Assembly (NCBI GenBank): GCA_036351575.1
Contig: JAZBPJ010000079.1
Coordinates: 1 to 23,268 of the forward strand
Length of the DNA: 23,268 nucleotides
From: JABDPF01 sp036351575
Lineage (GTDB): Bacteria; Pseudomonadota; Gammaproteobacteria; Xanthomonadales; SZUA-36
Reading direction: 5' to 3'
The translations under genes and the position numbers were made by a program. The number at the start of each line of letters is the position of its first letter. Position 1 is the first letter of the stretch. The notes under the pieces are model-generated. The model made no database searches. It was not told the DNA's origin and worked only from the letters and a program-made list of their open reading frames with translations. Positions 6,820 to 14,376 of this stretch are shown here, in pieces.

Positions 6820-7986
6820 TCATTTCAGGAATGACTCCGAGTAACGACTCAGCAGTTTCTGACGGTCCGGGTTTTCATTGCTCGGCGGAAACTCATCCTC
6901 CGGCTGGCCCTCGGTGACCGGTTCGGTGCCCAGTTCATCCGCCAGCCGGCTGTAGCGGTTCAGTTCCTCCTGGTACCATTCCACCGCGTCTCGTCCGATC
7001 TTCATGGCGGGCAGTTCGGCGGCCAGGTCACTCGGTTCGATTCCGCACATCCAGCTGAGCGTGAACGGTTTGATGGCCAGCCACTCGGGATGCTCTTCCT
7101 GTTCGTCGTTGACCAAGGTGATGGTCCCGGTAAGCGGAGAGGGAATGTCCAGCTTGAGTTCACCGTAGCTGACGGTAAAAAGCGTATCGCCCCGGTTGAT
7201 CCTGCGGCCGCGCAGCGGCAGTTCGATGCTTTCCGCGCGGCCGTAGATTTTACGGATCAGGTCGTCCAGCCCGACGCGCACGATGCCGTTCAGCTCGATC
7301 TTGGCCCAGGCATGCTGCGGCGAGACGAATGCGCCGGCAGGCACATTCAGTTCGAAACGGGACTTCGACTCGCTGGTTCCCGGTTTGATCAGACGGATGG
7401 TATGGCGCGTTTCGCGTTCCTGCCGGTCCTGCCGTTTGATCAGCGCCTTGTTGACGAATTCCAGCAGTTCGTCCTCGGTGAACGGCTTCTCGACGTAATC
7501 CATGGCGCCGACCTTGACGGTCTCGACCGCGGTTTCGATCGTGGCGTAGCCGGTGATCACGATCACGTCGATATCCGGCCGCAGGTGCTTCACCGATTTG
7601 GTGACTTCGACGCCGTCCATGCCGGGCATTTTCAGGTCGGTAAATACGAAGTCGTAGTCGTTCTCCCGAATCAGGCCGAGTGCCTCGGGTCCGTACTCGA
7701 CCGTGTCGATGCTGTAGCCGCCCATGACCAGCATCTTGCGGAAGCTGTCCAGGATGATGGCTTCATCGTCGACCGCCAGAATCCGCGCTTTCGGATTTTC
7801 AAGTTCGACCCGTTTCAGCGTTGGCGCCTCCTCGCTGACATCCAGCTTCAGGCCGGTGTCCAGCGCCTCTGCGCGTTCTTTCCTGATCCGGGTTTCCCGG
7901 GATTTGTTCAGCAGCATGCGCAGCAGCAGATCGACCAGGGCGAAAACGACAATGGTGGTAACGATGATGGAGATTATTTCGACCAC
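6820..7986 (-). CDS. Membrane-anchored response regulator with C-terminal GcvH-like domain (paralogue 1)
   Basis: First gene of the minus-strand run. It starts with GTG at 7986, with GAGG nearby as ribosome site. The 388-residue product has an N-terminal span (about 5-26), a basic linker, a receiver domain (about 66-183) with D73/D74, phospho-acceptor D117, T145 and K167, and a GcvH-like domain (about 212-320) containing GIVRVGLDDLIRKIYGR and an SPLTG turn. The hairpin where H protein carries lipoyl-lysine reads GELKLDIP; its one lysine is not in register with the lipoyl position when aligned from the turn. An acidic tail follows. The receiver is nearly identical in many blocks to the last regulator of the run (for example DYDFVFTDLKMP and GAMDYVEKPF). 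There is no DNA-binding domain, so output is probably by protein contact at the membrane. Confidence 0.9.
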   Translation of the reverse strand: MVEIISIIVTTIVVFALVDLLLRMLLNKSRETRIRKERAEALDTGLKLDVSEEAPTLKRVELENPKARILAVDDEAIILDSFRKMLVMGGYSIDTVEYGPEALGLIRENDYDFVFTDLKMPGMDGVEVTKSVKHLRPDIDVIVITGYATIETAVETVKVGAMDYVEKPFTEDELLEFVNKALIKRQDRQERETRHTIRLIKPGTSESKSRFELNVPAGAFVSPQHAWAKIELNGIVRVGLDDLIRKIYGRAESIELPLRGRRINRGDTLFTVSYGELKLDIPSPLTGTITLVNDEQEEHPEWLAIKPFTLSWMCGIEPSDLAAELPAMKIGRDAVEWYQEELNRYSRLADELGTEPVTEGQPEDEFPPSNENPDRQKLLSRYSESFLK

Positions 7987-8427
7987 AGGCTGAGTCCTCG
8001 AAAGGGTCCGAAGGAACGCCGGCGCGGCGGGCGTGAAAGCCCGGTAATGGCCGGGCCCGGATGTCCGGAGGTTCTAAGGAAAGGGCGATGGTCACGGGTG
8101 CGCTTAACGGCGCCGCAGGAATGCGACACACTGGTGGAGCACATGGCTTCGCTTGCGACCGATTTCCCCGCAGTCGACTGCTTGCCAGGCGCATACGCGG
8201 ACGGCCACTTCATTGACAGTGATTCCGGTTTGCCCGATGACGGTTCGATTGTCCCGAAACGGCGCGTGGGTCTGGTTGACCCGAATCAATAGTTTAGTAA
8301 AACGTAATAGTCGATGTGCCTGTGCGGCGGGGACGGGCGCGGTTTGATTGGCCGATCATGGAGCGCCCGGGACGGGCGCTTCCGCCTGCCGTTGAAGACG
8401 GCTGAAGAGAAAACTGCCTTCTGTCGG
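7987..8427. other. 441-bp intergenic region upstream of the redox operon
   Basis: This gap lies between the symporter stop and the GTG of the first response regulator, both on the minus strand, so it should hold the promoter of the whole operon. I see no convincing gene. A short AT-rich island (about 8284-8312) in otherwise GC-rich DNA is the most plausible promoter zone for leftward transcription, but I cannot assign a confident -35/-10 pair. A perfect hairpin lies near the symporter end and is listed separately. Confidence 0.4.
8362..8380 (-). terminator. Perfect 8-bp GC-rich hairpin after the symporter
   Basis: The arms AGCGCCCG and CGGGCGCT pair perfectly around a GGA loop, about 50 bases beyond the symporter stop. 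There is no T-run on either strand, so it is only a candidate terminator or mRNA 3'-end stabiliser. Confidence 0.35.
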
Positions 8428-10113
8428 TCAGATGATTTTGTCCTTGTCTGAAAAATTCATTGTCTCCCAGTAGTTACGCACTTCGTCCTTCATTTCCCGG
8501 TGCAGCATCAGGATTCCGATGATGTTGGGAATGGTCATCAGGGCGATCGCGATACCGGAAAAAGTCCAGATGATCGTCGTGTCGATGATCGCCGCGGCGA
8601 AGAAACCCACCACGTAAACCATGCGGTAGTAGCGCACGTACTGCACGCCCCACAGGAAGGTCACCGCCCGGTCGCCGTAGTAGGACCAGGCGATCGCGGT
8701 AGAGAAGGCGAACAGCAGCAGGCTGATCGGAATGATGTAAGTGCCGGCGTCTCCCAGGAATCCGCGGCTGAAGGCGATGGTGGTGAGCGGCGCGCTGTGC
8801 ACCAGTGAGCGGCCCTCGAAACTGATGCTGTTTTCGGCGCTGAAAATTCGCCCGTTTTCGACGGGCAGGGTTCCGCTGTAGACCGTGCCGGCAGCCGAGT
8901 CAAAGACCCTGACGGCCTCGGCAATGGAGCGGGCATGGATGATCGTGACATCGTCCGTGATGCCGCCGTTTTCGACCGCCAGTTCACCGTCGAACAGCTG
9001 CACGTCCGATTCGGCGTTCGGGTTGAGGAAGTTGGCGAGTTGCTTGCGCTGTGCCTCGACGTTTTCGTCGTAATGCCCGGCAACCACGTACAGGTCGGTG
9101 CGCTGGAAGACGTTGTCGTGCTTCTCGGCCCAGACGCCCGAGGAGAGCAGCACGAGGCCGGTCAGGCTGCAGATGATGATCGTATCGATAAACGGTTCGA
9201 GGATGGCGACCATGCCCTCGGAGACCGGGTGATCGGCCTTGGCCGCCGCATGCGCAATGGGTGCGCTGCCCTGTCCCGCCTCGTTGGAAAACAAACCGCG
9301 GTTGACGCCGCGGTTGATCGCATAGGCCAGCGTGGCGCCGAGGAAGCCGCCGGTCGCCGACGAACCGGTAAATATGCCGCTGGCGATGGCGGTGATCGAT
9401 GGAACGATGTTTTCGGCGTTGTAAAAGATCACGGATAGCGCGCCAAAGAAGTAGATGACGGCCATGAGGGGAACCAGGCGGGAAGTCACTGCAGCGATGC
9501 GCTTGATGCCGCCCAGGATGATCATGCCCAGGAGGATCGCCAGCACCAGCCCGGTGAACGCGGGCGGGACGCCAAATGCCGCATCCATGGAGTTGGAAAT
9601 GCTGTTGATCTGCGGCATGTTCCCCGTGCCGAAGGAACTGATGATGGTCGCCAGGGCGAAGATCACCGCCATCCATTTCATGTTCAGGCGGTTTTTCATG
9701 TAGTACATCGGGCCGCCCGCGGCCGTTCCGTCCTCGGTAAATTCCCGGTACTTGTGCGAGAGGGTCACCTCCACGAACTTGGTCGTCATGCCGACCATCG
9801 CGGTGACCAGCATCCAGAACAGCGCGGCCGGCCCGCCGAGGTGAATGGCCAGCGCAACCCCGGCGATGTTGCCGGTGCCCACCGTGCCTGAAAGCGCCGT
9901 GGTCAGTGCGCGGAAATGCGTGGTGTCGCCCCTTGCCCCTTCTTCGTCGTACTTGCCGCGAACCTGGTCAATGGCGTGCCGGAAATAGCGGATCTGGGGG
10001 AATTTCAGGTACAGCGTGAAGAACACGCCCGTACCGAGCAACAGGTAAACGAACCAGTTTGAACCACCGATGTAGCCGTCTATGGTGGCGAAAATTTCGT
10101 TCAAAGCTTGCAT
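8428..10113 (-). CDS. Alanine/glycine:cation symporter (AGCS family) with inserted hydrophilic domain
   Basis: This 561-residue polytopic protein matches the AGCS (AlsT/DagA) family, which brings alanine or glycine into the cell with sodium or protons. Family hallmarks include ALSGTVGTGNIAGVALAI (about 73-90), GGPMYYMK (133-140) and NRGLFSNEAGQGSAPIAHAA (271-290). Most family members have about 450-490 residues. The excess is explained by a hydrophilic segment of about 110 residues (about 330-440) between two membrane spans; it has alternating strand-like and charged sequence such as VQLFDGELAVENGG and AVRVFDSAAGTVYSG. A strong GAGGAG ribosome site precedes the ATG. It is divergent from the aldolase gene. 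Transport class is secure; the exact substrate and the role of the insert are not. Confidence 0.92.
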   Translation of the reverse strand: MQALNEIFATIDGYIGGSNWFVYLLLGTGVFFTLYLKFPQIRYFRHAIDQVRGKYDEEGARGDTTHFRALTTALSGTVGTGNIAGVALAIHLGGPAALFWMLVTAMVGMTTKFVEVTLSHKYREFTEDGTAAGGPMYYMKNRLNMKWMAVIFALATIISSFGTGNMPQINSISNSMDAAFGVPPAFTGLVLAILLGMIILGGIKRIAAVTSRLVPLMAVIYFFGALSVIFYNAENIVPSITAIASGIFTGSSATGGFLGATLAYAINRGVNRGLFSNEAGQGSAPIAHAAAKADHPVSEGMVAILEPFIDTIIICSLTGLVLLSSGVWAEKHDNVFQRTDLYVVAGHYDENVEAQRKQLANFLNPNAESDVQLFDGELAVENGGITDDVTIIHARSIAEAVRVFDSAAGTVYSGTLPVENGRIFSAENSISFEGRSLVHSAPLTTIAFSRGFLGDAGTYIIPISLLLFAFSTAIAWSYYGDRAVTFLWGVQYVRYYRMVYVVGFFAAAIIDTTIIWTFSGIAIALMTIPNIIGILMLHREMKDEVRNYWETMNFSDKDKII

Positions 10114-10301
10114 GGCGACTCCTCGTGAATCGGACTATCTTACATTCATGGGGCAAATTTCTCCCACGAGGCCTTTTGGCCTGCTTCGTCTTGAAAAGAA
10201 AGCGCGAATACATAACACTGAAATCTTCGCGTTCTAGAATCCATTTGAATTGGCCCGCTTGATAGCTGCGCCGATTCATCGTTTACCAAGAGGAATCATC
10301 A

Positions 10302-11381
10302 ATGTCCGAATTTTCCCTGAAACCCGGTGTCGTCACCGGCGAAGGCTACAAGACGCTCGTCAACGCCGCCAAGGTCGGCGGATACGCCTTGCCCGCGGTC
10401 AACATCGTCGGCACCAACAGCATGAACGCCGTCATGGAAGCCGCCGCCAAGGCCGGTTCCGATATCATCATCCAGCTGTCCAACAGTGGTGGCGCATTTT
10501 TTGCCGGCGCAGGCATGGAAGACGGCTTCAAGGCCAAGGTCCTGGGCTGCGTTTCCGCGGCGCAGCATGCGCACCTGCTGGCCGAGCACTACGGAATCTG
10601 CGTGGCCATGCACACCGACCACGCCAACAAAGCGCTGATCCCCTGGGTCGAGGCGCTGCTCGACGAGAGCGAGAAATATTACGAAGCGCACGGCAAGCCG
10701 CTGTTCAGTTCACACATGCTGGACCTCTCGGCCGAGCCGATCGATTACAACCTGGAGCAGTGCGCGCGGATTCTCGAGCGCATGGCCAGGCTGGACATGT
10801 CGCTTGAAATCGAGCTGGGCGTGACCGGCGGCGAGGAAGACGGCATGGGCAGCGAGTTCGACGAGGCTGCCGACAATGCCCATCTCTACACCCAGCCCGA
10901 GGACGTGCTGCAGGCTTACGACCTGCTGAACCCGATCGGCCACTTCTCCGTGGCCGCTTCATTCGGCAACGTGCACGGCGTCTACAAGCCGGGCAACGTG
11001 AAACTGCGCCCGGAAATCCTGAAGAACTCCCAGGCGTTGGTCCAGGAGACCCACGGCACGGGCGACAACCCGCTGCACCTGGTGTTCCACGGCGGCTCGG
11101 GCTCGGAGAAGTCCAAGATTGCCGAGGCGGTAAGCTATGGCGTGTTCAAGATGAACATCGATACCGATACGCAGTTCGCATTCTCGAAACCGGTCGGCGC
11201 CTTCGTGAATGAGAACCCGAAGGCCTTCCTGTACCAGGTGGACCCGGACGACGGCACGCCGTACAAGAAGCTCTACGATCCGCGCAAGTACCTGCGCGCC
11301 GGTGAAACCGGCATCGTGGAGCGCCTGCAGGAAGCCTGCGAAGACCTGGGCTCCAAGGGCCGTTCCATCGCCACGGCCTGA
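10302..11381 (+). CDS. fba: Class II (IIA) fructose-bisphosphate aldolase
   Basis: This 359-residue enzyme reversibly splits fructose 1,6-bisphosphate into dihydroxyacetone phosphate and glyceraldehyde 3-phosphate in glycolysis and gluconeogenesis. It has the length and motifs of E. coli FbaA: NIVGTNSMNAVMEAA, the catalytic/zinc motif MHTDHANK (catalytic D106, zinc ligand H107), LEIELGVTGGEEDG, the zinc ligand H225 in GNVHGVYKPG, H263 in LVFHGGSGS, and MNIDTDTQFAF in the phosphate-binding region. A ribosome site (AGAGGA) lies upstream of the ATG. It is followed by a long palindrome and a strong bidirectional terminator, so it appears to be transcribed alone. Confidence 0.97.
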   Translation: MSEFSLKPGVVTGEGYKTLVNAAKVGGYALPAVNIVGTNSMNAVMEAAAKAGSDIIIQLSNSGGAFFAGAGMEDGFKAKVLGCVSAAQHAHLLAEHYGICVAMHTDHANKALIPWVEALLDESEKYYEAHGKPLFSSHMLDLSAEPIDYNLEQCARILERMARLDMSLEIELGVTGGEEDGMGSEFDEAADNAHLYTQPEDVLQAYDLLNPIGHFSVAASFGNVHGVYKPGNVKLRPEILKNSQALVQETHGTGDNPLHLVFHGGSGSEKSKIAEAVSYGVFKMNIDTDTQFAFSKPVGAFVNENPKAFLYQVDPDDGTPYKKLYDPRKYLRAGETGIVERLQEACEDLGSKGRSIATA

Positions 11382-11390
11382 ACCAAAAAG

Positions 11391-11421
11391 GGGTCAGAGC
11401 AAGTTGCTTGCTCTGACCCCG
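11391..11421. repeat. Perfect 14-bp inverted repeat (palindromic element)
   Basis: The arms GGGGTCAGAGCAAG and CTTGCTCTGACCCC pair perfectly around a TTG loop, directly after the aldolase stop and preceded by a run of five A. It could act as a terminator stem, but a separate, better terminator lies 20 bases further. From memory, palindromes of the GGGGTCAGAG type recur in gammaproteobacterial genomes as REP-like dispersed elements; that identity is inference. Confidence 0.6.
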
Positions 11422-11441
11422 GTATTGTTTGGTCTTTGATA

Positions 11442-11477
11442 AAAAAGCCGGGTCTTGAAAACGGACCCGGCTTTTTT
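11442..11477. terminator. Bidirectional rho-independent terminator
   Basis: The arms AAAAAAGCCGGGTC and GACCCGGCTTTTTT form a perfect 14-bp stem with an 8-base loop. The T6 run on the plus strand serves the aldolase gene, and the mirrored T6 run on the minus strand serves the converging small secreted-protein gene. Confidence 0.92.
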
Positions 11478-11495
11478 GACATTGCGAACGGGGAT

Positions 11496-11870
11496 TTACT
11501 GCCTTTTTGACTTGTAGAGCCGGTTTTCCTCGCATTCCATCTGTTCCGCGAACATGGCGTCGATCGCTTCCGATTCTTCGGATTCCGCGTCCTTCGCCTT
11601 GGCCCAGGCGACCATGTCCGGGTAGGCATCGACGAACATGAACGTTTCCTGGCTGCCGACCACGGCCGTCAGCACGTAGCTGTTCACGTCCTCGGTGCCG
11701 GCCGTCTTGCGCGTCAGGGCCAGCCATTTATCGTTGGTGGCTTCGACGTCTTCCATTTTTACGCCATCGTTCAGTTCGCATTTCCAGAACTCGACCACGG
11801 CCGTGTGGTCGTCCGCCATGGACAGGGCCGGTGCGACCAGGAATGCGATAGCCAGTATTGCTTTCTTCAT
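11496..11870 (-). CDS. Small secreted protein of unknown function
   Basis: Read from the ATG at 11870, which has an AGGAG ribosome site eight to nine bases upstream, the product is 124 residues with a clear signal peptide (MKKAILAIAFLVAPALSMA). The mature part has two cysteines, in FWKCELNDG and MECEEN, that could form a disulfide. It also has alternating strand and helix character (VNSYVLTAVVG, TFMFVDAYPDMVAWAKA) reminiscent of dimeric alpha/beta-barrel folds. I do not recognise the family. It shares a terminator with the aldolase and is divergent from the methionine genes. An in-frame ATG five codons upstream (11885) lies within the ribosome-site region and is unlikely. Confidence 0.8.
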   Translation of the reverse strand: MKKAILAIAFLVAPALSMADDHTAVVEFWKCELNDGVKMEDVEATNDKWLALTRKTAGTEDVNSYVLTAVVGSQETFMFVDAYPDMVAWAKAKDAESEESEAIDAMFAEQMECEENRLYKSKRQ

Positions 11871-11893
11871 GTTTGCTCTCCTCATTTTTTATG

Positions 11894-11912
11894 CATGCCT
11901 GCATACGGCATG
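11894..11912. promoter_or_regulatory. Inverted repeat in the leader of the small secreted-protein gene
   Basis: CATGCC and GGCATG form a perfect 6-bp inverted repeat with a 7-base spacer. It lies between a good minus-strand -10 candidate (TATACT, read at 11925-11920) and the start codon at 11870. It could be an operator or a leader hairpin; low confidence. Confidence 0.3.
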
Positions 11913-11934
11913 TGAGATGAGTATAGGCAATCTT

Positions 11935-11962
11935 TTGAAAAATACCGGCTCCTGCGTAGAAT
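11935..11962 (+). promoter_or_regulatory. Candidate sigma-70 promoter for the methionine genes
   Basis: TTGAAA (11935-11940) and TAGAAT (11957-11962) are separated by 16 bases, close to the sigma-70 consensus. The expected start site, about seven bases after the -10 box, falls on or next to the ATG at 11970, and no Shine-Dalgarno sequence is visible, so the transcript may be leaderless. Confidence 0.55.
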
Positions 11963-11969
11963 CACTCGA

Positions 11970-13046
11970 ATGCCGCTCGTTCAGCACTCAGACCTGCCGA
12001 CTTTCGACCGCCTCAAGGAAACCGGTCACGAGGTGCTGACGCTTGAGCGCGCCACGCACCAGGACATCCGCGAGCTGCACATCGGATTTCTGAACATGAT
12101 GCCGGATACCGCCCTGCAAGCTACCGAGCGTCAATTCATTCGCATGGTCGGCGGCTGCAACCGCATCGCCCAGTTCTACGTCTACCCGTTCTCCCTGGAA
12201 GGCTTGCCCCGGTCCGCCGAGACGCTGGAATACATCCAGCGGTACTACGCGTCGTTTGAGTCGCTGCGGGAAGCCGGCCTCGACGCGCTTATCATCACGG
12301 GCGCCAACGTGGAGAATCCGCGCCTCGAGGAGGAGCCGTTCTGGGATCCCCTGATGGAGGTCGTGGACTGGGCGCGCGAAAACGTCGCCTCCACGCTATG
12401 CTCCTGCCTGGCGACGCACGCGGTGCTTCAGCGGTTTTACGGTATCGAGCGCCGGCCGCTGCCGGCCAAGCGCTGGGGCGTGTTCGGGCACCGGATTACC
12501 GCCGCGGATCACCCGTTGCTGCGCGGAGTCAACACGCGGTTTGACGTGCCGCACTCGCGCTACAACGACATCAGCCGGGAACAACTTGAAGATGCCGGGC
12601 TCTCGGTGCTCGTCGAGAGCGCTGAGGGCGGCGTGCACATGGCCGTAACCCGGGACCACTTTCGCGGCGTGTTTTTCCAGGGGCACCCCGAATATGACAT
12701 CACCAGCCTGCTCAAGGAGTACCGGCGCGAAGTCCTGCGCTATCTCAACGGTGAAACGGGCCGGTCCCCGCCGTTTCCGCAGCACTTTTTTCCCGAGGCT
12801 GCCCGCGCGGCGGCCGATCGCTTCATGTCGCAGGCGCAGACCGCCATCCGCTCAGGCCGGCCGGTGCCGGAATTTCCGGAAGCCAGGATTACCGCATTGC
12901 TGGACAACACCTGGGGCGACAGCGGACGGGCCATCATCAGCAATTGGCTGGGGCTGGTTTATCAGCTCACCAACCTCGACCGCCGAAAACAGTACATGGA
13001 CGGCGTCGACCCGGCCGACCCGCTGGGCATGAGGGATTCGTTGTAG
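11970..13046 (+). CDS. metA: MetA-type homoserine O-acyltransferase (probably acetyl-CoA-specific)
   Basis: This 358-residue protein matches the MetA/HTS family, which activates homoserine for methionine synthesis. Visible family motifs include LHIGFLNMMPDTALQATERQF, ALIITGANVE, STLCSCLATHAVL with catalytic C146 at the position of E. coli C142, VPHSRYNDI and QGHPEYD with H239 and E241. E115, the last residue of TGANVE, aligns with position 111 of E. coli MetA. At that site glycine goes with succinyl-CoA use and glutamate with acetyl-CoA use in the published MetA work, so O-acetylhomoserine is the likely product. The next gene, an O-acetylhomoserine sulfhydrylase, agrees. The C-terminus is about 50 residues longer than in E. 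coli. No Shine-Dalgarno is visible before the ATG. Confidence 0.9.
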   Translation: MPLVQHSDLPTFDRLKETGHEVLTLERATHQDIRELHIGFLNMMPDTALQATERQFIRMVGGCNRIAQFYVYPFSLEGLPRSAETLEYIQRYYASFESLREAGLDALIITGANVENPRLEEEPFWDPLMEVVDWARENVASTLCSCLATHAVLQRFYGIERRPLPAKRWGVFGHRITAADHPLLRGVNTRFDVPHSRYNDISREQLEDAGLSVLVESAEGGVHMAVTRDHFRGVFFQGHPEYDITSLLKEYRREVLRYLNGETGRSPPFPQHFFPEAARAAADRFMSQAQTAIRSGRPVPEFPEARITALLDNTWGDSGRAIISNWLGLVYQLTNLDRRKQYMDGVDPADPLGMRDSL

Positions 13047-13062
13047 CCCGCCCGTGCGGGCT
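13045..13062 (+). promoter_or_regulatory. Hairpin between metA and metY
   Basis: AGCCCGC and GCGGGCT pair around CCGT, starting inside the metA stop codon. There is no T-run after it, so it may be a weak attenuator or mRNA-stability element rather than a full terminator. Only 35 bases separate it from the metY start. Confidence 0.35.
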
Positions 13063-13097
13063 CCTGCAGCCAGAACACACAATCGAGAGGATTGAAC

Positions 13098-14372
13098 ATG
13101 CAAGACCAGACACTCGCCATTCACGCCGGCTTCAAGGCCGATCCTGAAACGCGCGCCACCGCGGTGCCGATATACCAGACCGTGGCGTACGCTTTTGACG
13201 ATGCCGCTCACGGCGCCGACCTGTTCAACCTCGAGGTGCAGGGCAACATCTACACCCGCATCATGAACCCCACCACCGACGTGCTGGAAAAGCGCTGCGC
13301 GGCCCTCGAAGGGGGTATCGCGGGGCTCGGGCTGAGCGCCGGCAGCGCGGCCATCAATTACGCTGTGCTGACGCTCGCCGAAGCGGGAAACAACATCGTC
13401 ACGATTCCCCAGCTGTACGGCGGCACTTACACCCTGTTCCGGCACATGCTGCCGCGGCAGGGCATCGAGGTGCGCTTCGCCGAGGACGACAGCGCCGAGG
13501 CCGTGGCGAAACTGATCGATGACAAAACGACGGCCGTGTTCTGCGAGTCCATCGGCAACCCGGCGGGCAACGTCGTGGACATCGAGGTCCTGGCCGACAT
13601 GGCGCACGACCACGGCGTGCCGCTGATCGTCGACAACACGGTCGCGACGCCGGCGCTGATCAAGCCGATCGACTGGGGCGCCGACATCGTGGTCAGTTCC
13701 CTGACGAAGTACATGGGCGGCCACGGCAACTCGCTGGGCGGGATGATCGTGGACAGCGGCGAGTTCCCCTGGGCCGACTATCCCGAAAAGTTTCACATGC
13801 TGAACGAGCCGGAGGCGTCGTACCACGGCGTGGTCTACACGCAGGCGATGGGCGCGGCGGCTTACGCGGGGCGGGTTCGCACCGTGGCGCTGCGCAACAC
13901 GGGTTCTGCGATCAGCCCGATGAATGCGTTCCTGATCCTGCAGGGCATGCAAACGCTGCCGTTGCGCATGGAGCGGCACTGCGACAACGCGCTGGCAGTG
14001 GCCCGCTACCTCCAGGAGCACCCGATGGTGGAGTGGGTGAATTTTGCCGGCCTGCCGGACTCGCCGTGGTACGGCCTGGCGCAAAAATACACCGGCGGCA
14101 GACCCTCGGCCCTGTTGACGTTCGGCATCAGGGGCGGTTTCGATGCCGGCGTGAAGTTCTACGATGCCCTGGAGCTGTTTCTTCGCCTGGTGAATATCGG
14201 CGATGTGAAGTCGCTGGCGGCGCACCCGGCTTCGACCACGCACCGTCAACTTTCCGGGGAAGAACTGGCGGCGGCAGGCGTGACGCCGGACATGATCCGG
14301 CTGTGCATCGGCATCGAGGATATCGAGGATATCATCGCCGACCTTGAGCAGGCCTTGAATGCCGCGAAGTAG
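13098..14372 (+). CDS. metY: O-acetylhomoserine sulfhydrylase (PLP enzyme)
   Basis: This 424-residue protein belongs to the Cys/Met-metabolism PLP family and has the length and motifs of O-acetylhomoserine aminocarboxypropyltransferase, which makes homocysteine directly from O-acetylhomoserine and sulfide. Visible motifs are the N-terminal TLAIHAGFKADPETRATAVP, YTRIMNPTTDVLEKR, the aromatic PLP-stacking YGGTYTLF, the ESIGNPAGN and DNTVATP segments, and the PLP lysine K204 in SSLTKYMGGHGNS. I chose the ATG at 13098, seven bases after GAGAGG; a TTG two codons upstream (13092) is less likely. It follows metA by about 50 bases, so the pair provides methionine synthesis by direct sulfhydrylation. 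Confidence 0.95.
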   Translation: MQDQTLAIHAGFKADPETRATAVPIYQTVAYAFDDAAHGADLFNLEVQGNIYTRIMNPTTDVLEKRCAALEGGIAGLGLSAGSAAINYAVLTLAEAGNNIVTIPQLYGGTYTLFRHMLPRQGIEVRFAEDDSAEAVAKLIDDKTTAVFCESIGNPAGNVVDIEVLADMAHDHGVPLIVDNTVATPALIKPIDWGADIVVSSLTKYMGGHGNSLGGMIVDSGEFPWADYPEKFHMLNEPEASYHGVVYTQAMGAAAYAGRVRTVALRNTGSAISPMNAFLILQGMQTLPLRMERHCDNALAVARYLQEHPMVEWVNFAGLPDSPWYGLAQKYTGGRPSALLTFGIRGGFDAGVKFYDALELFLRLVNIGDVKSLAAHPASTTHRQLSGEELAAAGVTPDMIRLCIGIEDIEDIIADLEQALNAAK

Positions 14373-14376
14373 GACC

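Noticed and set aside
8170..8200. Sigma-54 promoter for the redox operon, from a CTGGCAAG/CTGC pair on the minus strand
   Set aside because: The spacing between the GG and GC elements is wrong, and no sigma-54 activator is encoded in the operon.
8104..8289. 61-codon minus-strand frame in the operon upstream region
   Set aside because: There is no recognisable motif and no convincing ribosome site; it is probably chance in GC-rich DNA.
7090..8292. 400-codon plus-strand frame across the first regulator gene and its upstream region
   Set aside because: Most of it is the complement of the response regulator. The part in the intergenic region has no recognisable protein features or ribosome site.
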